Position numbers and translations under genes: made by a program. The notes under the pieces are model-generated. The model saw only the letters and a list, made by a program, of their open reading frames with translations, had not been told where the DNA came from and did no database searches. This document shows positions 9,120-17,998 of a stretch of DNA of 64,000 nt, piece by piece. Position 1 is the first letter of the stretch, and each line of letters begins with the position of its first letter. This DNA comes from Fimenecus sp045631225 (GTDB lineage: Bacteria; Bacillota; Clostridia; Oscillospirales; Acutalibacteraceae): assembly GCA_045631225.1 (NCBI GenBank), contig JAZQUG010000044.1, positions 92,935 through 156,934 on the forward strand. The letters are read 5' to 3'.

Positions 9120-10793
9120 TTATTTAAAATAATATACACGAGCCTCATAAGGTCTTGTTACAAAAGAATTGTTTGTTAATGGGTTAAGTTTGTAGTTTGA
9201 AAGAACAAGTTCTCCCTTCGAAAGGTCAATTCCTGCAGGAGCTTCAAAATTCACACACTTTTCAGAGAATGAGCAAACTACAAGAAGCTTTTCACCATCA
9301 AGATTTCTTTCGTAAACAAAGAGTTTATCGCTGTCTTTATAATACTGCTTGAAATCACCATAAATTGCAACTTCATGCTCTTTACGGAATTTAAGAAGTT
9401 TACGATAGTAATTAAGAATTGAGTTTTCGTCAGCTTCAGCCTGTGCCACATTGATTTCTGTATAATTCGGATTAAGGCTGAACCAAGGTTCAGCTGTTGA
9501 GAAACCTGCATATTCACTATCATCCCACTGAACCGGTGTTCTTGAATTTTCACGTGAACCTGCATTAGCCATCTTGATAAACTTATCACCCTTAATACCA
9601 AGTTTATTGAACATAATCTGATTATTAAAAGTAATCATATCCTTGAATTCATCAATTGAATGGAGCTCGATATTTGTCATACCGATTTCCTGACCCTGAT
9701 AAATAAACGGAGTACCCTTTTGAAGATAGCACATTGTTGCAAGCATCTTACCGCTTTCTACTCTGTATTTAAGGCTACCGTAACGGTCAATAATTCTTGG
9801 ATGGTCGTGGTTTTCAAGATAAAGAGTATGCCATCCTTTGCCATCCATAGCATCATACCATTTTTGGTAGCATTTTTTCATTTTCTTAAGATTAAACGGA
9901 GTCTTAATCCAGTCTGTCATAAAGCAGTCTGCTTCAAGATGGTCAAAGCTGAACATAGTCTTAAGAACCTGAGTATCGTCTTCCTTAACGAAACGAAGAA
10001 CCTTTTCAGGAGTGATAAGCGGACCTTCACCTACTGTAAAGCAATCGTACTTTGAAAGGACATCATCGTGGAATTCCTTAAGATATTTATAAAGATGAGG
10101 ACCACAATTATAATGTTCCATACCTGCAGCTACAGGAATTGGAATAGCATTTGGAAGACCCTCTCTCTTTGAAATATATGTAATAACATCTTCACGGAAT
10201 CCGTCAACACCCATATCAAGCCAGAATTTCATAATATCCTTGACTTCCTGACGAACTTTAGGGTTATCCATATTAAGGTCAGGCTGACCCTTTGTAAATA
10301 CGTGAAGATAATATTCGTCAACTGCCGGAACATACTCCCATGCACCACCCTCAAATGTTGACATCCAGTTGTTAGGTGGTCTCTTACCGTTTTTACCCTT
10401 ACCTTTTCTCCAGATATAGTAATCATGATAAGGATTATCTATGCTCTTACAAGCCTCTTTGAACCAACGGTGTTCAGTTGAAGTGTGATTAACAACAAGG
10501 TCCATAAACACCTTCATTCCACGTTCATGACAACCTGCAAGAACTTTTTTGAAGGTTTCCATATCACCATATTCAGGATTGATATCCATATAGTCTGCGA
10601 TGTCGTAACCGTAGTCAGCATTAGGTGATTTGAAAAGTGGTGAGAACCAGATAGCATCAACACCAATAGACTTAACATAGTCAAGCTTTGAGTAAATACC
10701 CTCAAGGTCACCGATACCGTCGCCATTTGAGTCTTTAAAACTTCTTGGCCAAATCTGATAAACTACCATTTCCTTATACCAAGTTTTTTTCAT
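9120..10793 (-). CDS. GH13 alpha-glucosidase, probable oligo-1,6-glucosidase type
   Basis: The start at 10793 (MKKTWYKE) is preferred over the in-frame ATG at 10811, because the SD AAGGGGTG lies inside that extension and 7 bp before 10793. The 557-residue cytoplasmic enzyme has the GH13 barrel motifs: MDLVVNHTS (about 97-105), nucleophile region GFREDVI (D202), acid/base VGEGP (E256), and ENHDHPR (D330). The residue after the nucleophile is valine (V203). In this subfamily valine goes with alpha-1,6 activity and threonine with alpha-1,4, so isomaltose-type substrates or dextrin stubs are favoured. Trehalose-6-phosphate hydrolases also carry this valine, so substrate is not settled. First gene of a two-gene operon with the MFS carrier. 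Confidence 0.88.
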   Translation of the reverse strand: MKKTWYKEMVVYQIWPRSFKDSNGDGIGDLEGIYSKLDYVKSIGVDAIWFSPLFKSPNADYGYDIADYMDINPEYGDMETFKKVLAGCHERGMKVFMDLVVNHTSTEHRWFKEACKSIDNPYHDYYIWRKGKGKNGKRPPNNWMSTFEGGAWEYVPAVDEYYLHVFTKGQPDLNMDNPKVRQEVKDIMKFWLDMGVDGFREDVITYISKREGLPNAIPIPVAAGMEHYNCGPHLYKYLKEFHDDVLSKYDCFTVGEGPLITPEKVLRFVKEDDTQVLKTMFSFDHLEADCFMTDWIKTPFNLKKMKKCYQKWYDAMDGKGWHTLYLENHDHPRIIDRYGSLKYRVESGKMLATMCYLQKGTPFIYQGQEIGMTNIELHSIDEFKDMITFNNQIMFNKLGIKGDKFIKMANAGSRENSRTPVQWDDSEYAGFSTAEPWFSLNPNYTEINVAQAEADENSILNYYRKLLKFRKEHEVAIYGDFKQYYKDSDKLFVYERNLDGEKLLVVCSFSEKCVNFEAPAGIDLSKGELVLSNYKLNPLTNNSFVTRPYEARVYYFK

Positions 10794-10822
10794 AAAATAA
10801 CACCCCTTCATATAAATGTTTT

Positions 10823-10863
10823 CATACGTAATACATTATAACATACGTACAATTGAAAAACAA
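10823..10863 (-). promoter_or_regulatory. Promoter of the glucosidase operon with paired CATACGTA operator-like sites
   Basis: On the minus strand, TTGTTT (10863-10858) and TATAAT (10840-10835) are 17 bp apart. The identical 8-mer CATACGTA, containing the palindrome TACGTA, occurs at 10842-10849 inside the spacer and at 10823-10830 at the expected transcription start. Such placement is typical of a repressor operator. No regulator gene is nearby. Confidence 0.5.
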
Positions 10864-10930
10864 TTATTATTATAATGTTTTTAAGTTTCTACTGACAAAA
10901 AATACTTTAAATTTTTATGTAATTTGACAT

Positions 10931-10962
10931 AAAAAAGCGGGAGAAACCTTGCGATTTCTCCC
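10931..10962 (-). terminator. Terminator of the lipoprotein gene
   Basis: On the minus strand, stem GGGAGAAA/TTTCTCCC with a GCAA-type loop is followed by GC and six T residues, directly after the lipoprotein stop. Confidence 0.8.
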
Positions 10963-10979
10963 ACCTTGTATGCTTTGTC

Positions 10980-11849
10980 TTATTTCACTTCAAAGATACA
11001 ACTCTGAAGTTCTACTTCACCTGTTGCTTTATCTTCATAAGAAACTGATAATGTCCATGTTTCATTGCCAATCTTCTGCTCGAAAATCATAGCAACCTTA
11101 GAATGAGTGTAGTCATTTCCCTTATAGTATTCCGAAACATTAATGCTTATTGGTTTACCAAAAGTATTAACAAAATCTGCATATGTCGAACCTGTTGTTC
11201 CTGCCTTACCATCAATTGTAAATTCAGCCCAAACTTGTTCTGTAATTGTTTTGAGAATACCAATTTCAGTAATCACGCAATCAGCAAGAGCCATACTTGT
11301 TGAAGTTTTGTTTGTAACAACAAGTTTTGTTGTCTTACCGGCATTGTTTTTAAGAATAACGCTTGTTTCATCACCTGCTTCTATTGCAGCATTAGCATCC
11401 TTTTTACTGATTATTGTCCAACCGTTTGCTACAAAGTCCTTAAGAAGTGTTTCGTTAAGAACAAACTTTGTACCTTCTGTATCAACATTTGCTGAAAGTG
11501 TATTGCCTGTAGAATTTTTAATCTCGTATCTCTTTATAATAAATGTAACACCTGATGACGCTGTTGTATTCGGAGCTGCACTTTTTAAATTATAATTATC
11601 GAAACCAACAACCTTAAAGAGTGCTGCAGGTTCAGTAAGATTTGGATTTTCAAAAGGTGCCGCAGTTGTTGTTTCAGGTCTTGGCTTTCTCTTTGTTGTA
11701 TCTTCCTCACCATCTGTTGTCTGTTCATCAGCCTGATTTTCAGTTGTTTTGTTAACATCTTCGCCAGCATCAGGAGTTTCGTTCTTATTACAAGCAGCAA
11801 ACGAGAACAAAAGAGTGAGAACTAAAAATATTGCTAAAAATCTTTTCAT
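10980..11849 (-). CDS. Lipoprotein of unknown function
   Basis: The 289-residue product starts with a lipoprotein signal peptide ending in the lipobox FAAC (C20). A low-complexity, Thr/Glu/Asp-rich linker follows (about 21-70) that would hold the domain away from the membrane. The rest, about 75-289, is mixed alpha/beta with no motif I recognise. A segment around 210-280 (GSTYADFVNTFG, then WTLSVSYEDK) resembles a small beta-sheet fold. It has its own promoter and terminator, so it is expressed alone. No function can be named. Confidence 0.65.
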   Translation of the reverse strand: MKRFLAIFLVLTLLFSFAACNKNETPDAGEDVNKTTENQADEQTTDGEEDTTKRKPRPETTTAAPFENPNLTEPAALFKVVGFDNYNLKSAAPNTTASSGVTFIIKRYEIKNSTGNTLSANVDTEGTKFVLNETLLKDFVANGWTIISKKDANAAIEAGDETSVILKNNAGKTTKLVVTNKTSTSMALADCVITEIGILKTITEQVWAEFTIDGKAGTTGSTYADFVNTFGKPISINVSEYYKGNDYTHSKVAMIFEQKIGNETWTLSVSYEDKATGEVELQSCIFEVK

Positions 11850-11887
11850 AATTAATTGTCTCCTTGATTTTAATATCTAACCAATAT

Positions 11888-11916
11888 ATTATATCATACT
11901 TTTTTTATATGTACAA
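11888..11916 (-). promoter_or_regulatory. Promoter of the lipoprotein gene
   Basis: On the minus strand TTGTAC (11916-11911) and TATAAT (11893-11888) are separated by 17 bp. An AAGGAG SD follows just before the ATG at 11849. Confidence 0.6.
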
Positions 11917-11923
11917 GTGTAAA

Positions 11924-12826
11924 TTACTTTATTCCAAGATTCGATTCTATCATATAGTGGTCAGAAACATTGGTTTTTGCACCTGTTTCTGTTACAACCC
12001 TATAACTGTTTACACTAAAATTGTCATTCACAAAAATATAGTCAATTGGTCTGCCGACAGTTTCTTTCGTCCAACCATTGTATGTAACCATATTGTCGCC
12101 ATTCTCTACTGTCTTGTTAGCGTTTTTATAGCCTTTTTCTTCCAGCGCCAAGCATCCCGGTGCATCACTGTACTGATTAAAGTCACCTGTTATAACAACA
12201 GGAATATCACCATATTTTGATACGATTTCCTTTGACTTTTCACCAACAAGCTTTCCTCCCAATTCCTGCGCATCCTCACTTGTATTATCAAAATGAGTAT
12301 TGAAATGAGCAAAAACTTTTCCTGTCACCTTATTTTTAAGAATCACATAAGAACATATTCTGTAACAACCTGCATCCTTGTATTTTGATTCCACTTCCAG
12401 TGTTTCTGAAATCCAGAAAGTATTACAATCAACAAGTTCAAACTTATCTTTAAGATAAAAGATACCATTCATTTCTGACTGTTTTTCGTTGCTATCTCCA
12501 CCTCGTTTTACACCATAGTAGTCATACTGTGGCAAAAACTCCTCCATTTTTTTCACCCAATTACTGTTGATTTCCTGAACACCAAGAACATCAGGTAAAT
12601 TATCGTTAATCTGTTGTGCAAAAAGCTTTGCTCGTTTATTAGTACCTGTACCTTCGAGAACATTTCCCCAAGGTGCTGCAGTATTGTATGATGCAACGAT
12701 TATATTTTCATTATCTTTGACTCTTTCGTCTGTTGTTTTAATCACAACATCACCTCCAAAAAATGATGGAACTGCTATTACTGCTACCGCAATGGCACAG
12801 ATAACTGTTATAAGGATTTTCTTCAT
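11924..12826 (-). CDS. Exported endonuclease/exonuclease/phosphatase (EEP)-family protein
   Basis: The start at 12826 (MKKILIT) is chosen for the GAGGTGA SD in front; an upstream in-frame ATG lacks one. The roughly 300-residue protein has an N-terminal hydrophobic export or anchor segment (about 4-24) and then an EEP fold. Visible active-site elements are VQEIN (metal-binding Glu), FNTHFDN, ITGDFNQYSD (Asp/Asn pair), RPIDYIFV and a terminal SDHY. The family includes DNases, sphingomyelinases and inositol phosphatases. The call stops at metal-dependent phosphodiesterase or phosphatase acting outside the membrane. It stands alone, divergent from trkA. Confidence 0.78.
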   Translation of the reverse strand: MKKILITVICAIAVAVIAVPSFFGGDVVIKTTDERVKDNENIIVASYNTAAPWGNVLEGTGTNKRAKLFAQQINDNLPDVLGVQEINSNWVKKMEEFLPQYDYYGVKRGGDSNEKQSEMNGIFYLKDKFELVDCNTFWISETLEVESKYKDAGCYRICSYVILKNKVTGKVFAHFNTHFDNTSEDAQELGGKLVGEKSKEIVSKYGDIPVVITGDFNQYSDAPGCLALEEKGYKNANKTVENGDNMVTYNGWTKETVGRPIDYIFVNDNFSVNSYRVVTETGAKTNVSDHYMIESNLGIK

Positions 12827-12954
12827 TAAAATCACCTCTTTACATAATTTATCACAAAAATACTTATCGGTCAATTCTGTATTGTAAAATTAAATATAAT
12901 GTGATAATATATTATTTGGTATATTATCATCAATTTGAAATATAGGTGAATGGT

Positions 12955-14313
12955 ATGAATATTGTAATTGTAGGTGACGGTAAAGTCGGTGCAACACTTG
13001 TTGAGCATCTTTCGACTGAGGGACACGACGTTGTTGTCATTGACCGCGACCAGAAAATTGTTGAGCAGATGGTAAACTCATTTGATGTAATGGGTATTTG
13101 CGGAAACGGTGCTAACTGTGAAGTGCAGCTTGAAGCAGGTGTCCAATCCGCTGACCTTTTTATCGCAGCAACATCATCTGATGAACTGAATATATTAAGT
13201 TGTCTTATGGCTAAAAAAGCAGGTGCAGCTCATACAATTGCAAGAGTGAGAAATCCTGATTACCTTAATCAGCTCCCATTCTTTAAAGATGCACTGGGGC
13301 TTAGTATGATTGTAAACCCTGAACTTGACGCTGCAAACGAAATCGCAAAAGTGCTTCGTTTTCCTAATGCCACAAATATCGAAACTTTTTATCGTGGGCT
13401 TGTTGACCTTGTTGAGCTTAAAATTGACTCAGGAAACCCACTTTGCAATATGCAATTGACAGACATTTTTAACAAGTTTGATGTTAAAATCCTTGTTTGT
13501 GCTGTTCAAAGAAAAAATGAAGTTATCATTCCTCGTGGTGATTTTATTCTTCAGGCCGGAGACAAAATTCACGTTACTGCACCAAGAGGCGTTCTTGTCA
13601 GTTTCTTAAAGCAACTTAAAATTTATAAACATCGCACAAGAGATATTATGATTATTGGTGGCGGTAAGATGGGTTATTATCTTGCTCGTCAGCTTTGTGA
13701 AACAGGTGGATACAATGTAAAAATCATTGAGAATAACCTTGAACGTTGCGAAAAACTCTGCGAACTACTTCCACAAGCAGATATTATTCACGGTGATGGT
13801 ACTGACAGAAGTATCCTGATGGAACAAGGAATTGAGGGACAAGATGCCTTTGTTGCCCTTACAACAATCGACGAAGAAAATATTATTTCTACAATGTACG
13901 CTTCATCACTTGGTGTGAGTAAAACTGTTGCAAAGGTTAATCGTGTTTCATATGAAGTGCTTGAAAGCATCGGTATGGACAGTGCAATTTCGTCAAAGGC
14001 GATTGCAGCAAACAGAATTCTTGCCTATGCCCGAGCACTCGAAAACTCAGGTGAAGAATCAAGTGTTCAGACACTCTACAAACTTGTTGGTGGTCAGGTT
14101 GAAGCTCTTGAATTTAAAATCGAAACAGATTTCTCTCAGATTGATGTTCCTCTTCGTGATTTAAAACTTAAACACGATACGCTGATTGCTTGCATAATCA
14201 GGAATCACAAAGTTATTTATCCGGGTGGTAATGATTGCATTGAATTAAACGACCGTGTTGTAATTGTTACAAAAAGTAATCATATAAGCAGTATCAACGA
14301 AATTTTTGAGTAA
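12955..14313 (+). CDS. trkA: Trk potassium-uptake protein TrkA (two RCK modules)
   Basis: The ATG at 12955 has an AGGTG SD 6 bp upstream; an in-frame GTG at 12946 overlaps that SD and is disfavoured. The 452-residue cytoplasmic protein contains two tandem RCK_N/RCK_C units. The first has a Rossmann NAD-binding motif at the extreme N terminus (GDGKVGATL), the second at about 228 (GGGKMGYYLARQL). This duplicated layout is that of TrkA, which gates the TrkH channel in response to NAD(H)/ATP. The trkH gene follows 11 bp downstream, confirming the pair. Confidence 0.92.
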   Translation: MNIVIVGDGKVGATLVEHLSTEGHDVVVIDRDQKIVEQMVNSFDVMGICGNGANCEVQLEAGVQSADLFIAATSSDELNILSCLMAKKAGAAHTIARVRNPDYLNQLPFFKDALGLSMIVNPELDAANEIAKVLRFPNATNIETFYRGLVDLVELKIDSGNPLCNMQLTDIFNKFDVKILVCAVQRKNEVIIPRGDFILQAGDKIHVTAPRGVLVSFLKQLKIYKHRTRDIMIIGGGKMGYYLARQLCETGGYNVKIIENNLERCEKLCELLPQADIIHGDGTDRSILMEQGIEGQDAFVALTTIDEENIISTMYASSLGVSKTVAKVNRVSYEVLESIGMDSAISSKAIAANRILAYARALENSGEESSVQTLYKLVGGQVEALEFKIETDFSQIDVPLRDLKLKHDTLIACIIRNHKVIYPGGNDCIELNDRVVIVTKSNHISSINEIFE

Positions 14314-14324
14314 GGCGAAAATAA

Positions 14325-15770
14325 ATGAATTACAAAATTGTCTCAAAAACAGTAGGCAGACTTTTGTGGGCAGAAGCTGCACTTCTTTGCTTACCATTGT
14401 TTGTTTCACTGTACTATAAAGAAAATCTTTTCCACATTTATTTAATAGTAATCGGACTTTTGCTCGGTGTCGGAGCTATAATGAATGTACCAAAGCTTGA
14501 AAAGAGAACTGTATATGCCCGTGAAGGCTTTGTTATTGTATCTATTTCCTGGATTATGCTCTCATTCTTCGGTGCATTACCATTTGTCTTTTCAGGTGAA
14601 ATTCCATCACTAATCGATGCTATGTTTGAAGTTGTTTCAGGATTCACCACAACAGGTGCCACAATCCTCAATGACATTGAATCAATGTCAAAAAGTCTTC
14701 TTTTCTGGCGAGCATTCACCCATTGGATTGGCGGTATGGGAATACTTATGTTCGTTCTCGCCTTTCTTCCGCAGAAGGATATGCAGTCTATGCATATTAT
14801 GCGAGCTGAAGTTCCCGGACCAAGCGTAGGTAAGCTTGTTTCAAAAACAACCGTGACGGCACGAATTCTTTATATTATCTATGCAGCATTCACAGTTGCT
14901 GAAATCATTGCGTTGCTCTGCTGTAAAATGCCTCTTTTTGATAGTGTAACAACCGCATTTGCAACAGCAGGTACCGGTGGTTTTTCTGTAAAAAATGCAA
15001 GTATTGCTGCGTACAACAGTCTCTCCATTGAAGTTGTATGTACACTCTTTATGTTGCTCTTCGGAATAAACTTTAACTTGTTCTATCTGATTTTAATCAA
15101 ACAATTTAAACGAGCAATAAAAAGTGAAGAACTTTGGACATATCTTGGCATAATCGCTGTATCAATCGGAATCATTACTCTTAACATTGCTCCACTTGTT
15201 AACTCTTTTGGCACAGCATTAAGACAAGCTGCGTTTCAGGTTGTTTCGGTAATTACAACAACAGGTTTTATTACTGCCGATTTTAACAATTGGCCAATGA
15301 TTTCGCAGATTATTATTATTTCATTGATGTTTATCGGTGCTTGTGGAGGTTCAACAGGTGGCGGCTTAAAGGTCGGACGAATTATTATTCTTTTCAAATC
15401 CTGTGTGCGAGAATTAAAAAGAGCACTTAATCCAAGACGTGTTAAGAGTATTCGTCTTGATAGTGCAGTTCTCGAAAAAGAAACAGCATCTGCAACTTGT
15501 GTTTATTTTGTTGTTTATATGTTTGTTATAGCAGCTTCAATATTGCTTGTTTCAATTAACAATCACGACTTCGCAACAACTTTTTCTTCCGTTATAACTT
15601 GTATTAACAACGTTGGTCCCGGCTTATCTCTTGTGGGTCCTGTTGAAAACTTCACAGTAATGTCATCACTATCAAAAATTGTTCTTACACTTGATATGCT
15701 CATCGGCAGACTTGAAGTTCTTCCTATGATGATATTGTTTCTTCCATCTACATGGAGAAAAAACAGTTAA
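14325..15770 (+). CDS. trkH: Trk potassium-uptake membrane subunit TrkH
   Basis: This 481-residue integral membrane protein carries the four pore-loop repeats of the Trk/Ktr/HKT family. Filter-like sequences are visible as GFTTTGATIL (about 107-116), TAGTGGFS, TTTGFIT and NNVGPGLS. The GACGGSTGGGLKVGR stretch near 345-360 is also typical. It moves K+ across the membrane under control of TrkA encoded just upstream. It forms a two-gene operon that ends at the hairpin shared with the convergent ktr operon. Confidence 0.92.
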   Translation: MNYKIVSKTVGRLLWAEAALLCLPLFVSLYYKENLFHIYLIVIGLLLGVGAIMNVPKLEKRTVYAREGFVIVSISWIMLSFFGALPFVFSGEIPSLIDAMFEVVSGFTTTGATILNDIESMSKSLLFWRAFTHWIGGMGILMFVLAFLPQKDMQSMHIMRAEVPGPSVGKLVSKTTVTARILYIIYAAFTVAEIIALLCCKMPLFDSVTTAFATAGTGGFSVKNASIAAYNSLSIEVVCTLFMLLFGINFNLFYLILIKQFKRAIKSEELWTYLGIIAVSIGIITLNIAPLVNSFGTALRQAAFQVVSVITTTGFITADFNNWPMISQIIIISLMFIGACGGSTGGGLKVGRIIILFKSCVRELKRALNPRRVKSIRLDSAVLEKETASATCVYFVVYMFVIAASILLVSINNHDFATTFSSVITCINNVGPGLSLVGPVENFTVMSSLSKIVLTLDMLIGRLEVLPMMILFLPSTWRKNS

Positions 15771-15782
15771 TAAACATAAAAA

Positions 15783-15826
15783 CAGAAAAGAGTTAACACT
15801 GTAATTTTTGTGTTAACTCTTTTTTC
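15783..15826. terminator. Bidirectional terminator between trkH and ktrA
   Basis: A long stem AAAAGAGTTAACAC/GTGTTAACTCTTTT is flanked by A- and T-rich tails, serving two convergent potassium operons. Confidence 0.85.
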
Positions 15827-16477
15827 TTATCTCATTTTTTCAAGTTTATTCCGATTGGCAACAACAATCAATTTCATATCAGACTCCAATGGTTTATTAG
15901 GGTCTATTTCTGTTGTAACATTGTTATCCTGTTGAATAGCGATAACATTAATTGAATATTTTTTTCTTAAATTCAAATCAACAAGCGTTTTTCCAATCCA
16001 TTCTTCCTTAATATCAAATTCCACAAGTGAAATATTATTTGTCAATTCAAGAATATCCACAAAGCCTGAACTCAAAAGATTTTTTGCAAGACGCACACCT
16101 GCTTCAAATTCAGGTAAAACAACTTTATCTGCACCAATTTTGCTTAAAATCTTGCACTGTCTTTCATTGGCACACTTAACAATCACATTTTTCACTCCGG
16201 CATCTTTGCACAAAGTTGTAGCCATAACACTTGTTTCAAGATTGCTTGCGACGGCAATAATCACAACATCAATGTTTGAAATTCCCAGTTGCATTATTGC
16301 ATCTTCATCTGTAATATCTGCACATTTACAAAGTGGGAACTCATCAACCACATCATTTATAACATCTTCCTGCAAATCCACAACAAGAACTTCTGCACCA
16401 CTATCAACAAGCTCCTTTGCAACAGCATATCCGTATCTTCCTAAACCAAGAACAGCATAAGAATAATTTGTTTTCAT
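15827..16477 (-). CDS. ktrA: Ktr potassium-uptake regulatory subunit KtrA
   Basis: A 216-residue single-module RCK protein: Rossmann motif GLGRYGYAVAKEL at about 11-23, acidic end of beta-2 (VVDLQED), then a TrkA_C domain in the last 80 residues. The size matches KtrA rather than the double TrkA. In Bacillus, KtrA rings bind ATP/ADP and c-di-AMP and control KtrB. It is second in a ktrB-ktrA operon with a 21-bp gap and AAAGGA SD. Confidence 0.9.
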   Translation of the reverse strand: MKTNYSYAVLGLGRYGYAVAKELVDSGAEVLVVDLQEDVINDVVDEFPLCKCADITDEDAIMQLGISNIDVVIIAVASNLETSVMATTLCKDAGVKNVIVKCANERQCKILSKIGADKVVLPEFEAGVRLAKNLLSSGFVDILELTNNISLVEFDIKEEWIGKTLVDLNLRKKYSINVIAIQQDNNVTTEIDPNKPLESDMKLIVVANRNKLEKMR

Positions 16478-16498
16478 AATATTCCTTTCCGGGTATAA

Positions 16499-17857
16499 TT
16501 AACCCACACTGATATCCTCATAAGGTGTTTTAACTACATTTCGTTTTTCTTTTTTTGTGTTGAGTGCAATTGCAAGAGTTATCGGACCTATTCTTCCTAA
16601 ATACATGGTCACAATAATAATAAGTTTTCCCCATATATCAAGTGACGAGGTCAGGTTTCTCGTAAGTCCTACTGTCGCCGTAGCACTTACAGTCTCATAG
16701 AGAATATCAATAACACTTGCATCTGTTACAAAAGAAAGAAGTACTGTTGAAATAAACATAATCGCAAAGGATGTTCCAACAACTGCTATAGATTTTTTTA
16801 CAGCTTTTTGTGAAATCGCACGATTAAAAACCGTTATTTCGTCTTTATCTCTTACCATAGAATAAGCAGTTATGACAAGAACAGCAATAGTTACCGTTTT
16901 AACACCACCTGCTGTTCCGACCGGTGAACCGCCTATAAACATTAACAACAATGAAACAATCGCAGAAGAGTTTGTAAAATTTTCTTGTGGAATTGTTGCA
17001 AATCCCGCAGTTCTTGTTGTAACGGACTGAAAAAGAGAAATTTGAATCTTATCAAACAAATCCTGGTTGCCTATAGTCAAAGGATTGTTGTACTCAAATA
17101 TAAAATACAACACTCCACCAGTGAAAACTAACAAAACCGTCATATATATAGCAATCTTACTATGCAGAGTCATTCTCTTAAAGCAATTCATTCTATGGGT
17201 TTTGTATAGTTTTACAACACGAATCAAGTCCCACCATACAACATAACCTATGCCACCTGTCACAATAAGAAATGAGGTGACAATATTGATTATAGGATTT
17301 GTGGCATATTCGCACAAACTGTTTTCTGAAATAATATCAATTCCGGCATTGCAGAATGCAGAAACAGAATTAAAAATCGAAATCCACACACCTTTTGCAC
17401 CATATTGTGGCACAAAAACCATCATATACAGAAGTGCTCCGATTCCCTCAATAATAAATGTACCTGTAATCACTTTTTTTACAAACCTAACAAGTCCCGA
17501 CAATGTGTTAAGATTAAAAGCATCCTGAAGAAGCAACCTGTCAGAAATTCCGATTTTTTTGTGAAGTACAATCATAAATCCTGATATTACTGTAATAATA
17601 CCTAACCCACCGAGCTGAATAAGGCATAAAATTACTACTTGTCCGAAAACACTCCAGGTAGTTACTGTCGGCAATGTAACAAGTCCCGTTACGCAGGTAG
17701 CTGTTGTCGCTGTAAAAAGAGCATCCACATAGGATACAGACTTTCCGTCTGCTGCACTTATCGGTAAAGAAAGCAATAAACTACCCATAAATATCACAAG
17801 AATGAAGCTCAACATTATATATTGTGTGGTTGATAAAGCAATTCGCTTTTTCTTCAT
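16499..17857 (-). CDS. ktrB: Ktr potassium-uptake membrane subunit KtrB
   Basis: The 452-residue membrane protein belongs to the Trk/Ktr family. Pore-loop repeats are visible as TATCVTGLV (about 52-60), SAFCNAGIDII, TTRTAGFATI and ATVGLTRNL. The short N terminus before the first pore unit is KtrB-like. It pairs with KtrA encoded next. It is a separate lineage from the adjacent trkH. The SD is GAGGA. I looked for a c-di-AMP riboswitch in the 141 bp upstream and did not see one. Confidence 0.9.
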   Translation of the reverse strand: MKKKRIALSTTQYIMLSFILVIFMGSLLLSLPISAADGKSVSYVDALFTATTATCVTGLVTLPTVTTWSVFGQVVILCLIQLGGLGIITVISGFMIVLHKKIGISDRLLLQDAFNLNTLSGLVRFVKKVITGTFIIEGIGALLYMMVFVPQYGAKGVWISIFNSVSAFCNAGIDIISENSLCEYATNPIINIVTSFLIVTGGIGYVVWWDLIRVVKLYKTHRMNCFKRMTLHSKIAIYMTVLLVFTGGVLYFIFEYNNPLTIGNQDLFDKIQISLFQSVTTRTAGFATIPQENFTNSSAIVSLLLMFIGGSPVGTAGGVKTVTIAVLVITAYSMVRDKDEITVFNRAISQKAVKKSIAVVGTSFAIMFISTVLLSFVTDASVIDILYETVSATATVGLTRNLTSSLDIWGKLIIIVTMYLGRIGPITLAIALNTKKEKRNVVKTPYEDISVG

Positions 17858-17998
17858 AAAAAATTCCTCATATATAAATTCGTTTTTACTTGTTTTTATA
17901 AATAAAATCTATTATAATAAAATGTATGTGATATTATATCATAAAAAACAGATTATATCAATAAAATTAATCAGTATAATATATAATGAGGTTTGTCT

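Noticed and set aside
17858..17998. c-di-AMP riboswitch upstream of ktrB
   Set aside because: The 141-bp divergent spacer is AT-rich without the conserved GG-rich paired regions; too short after subtracting both promoters.
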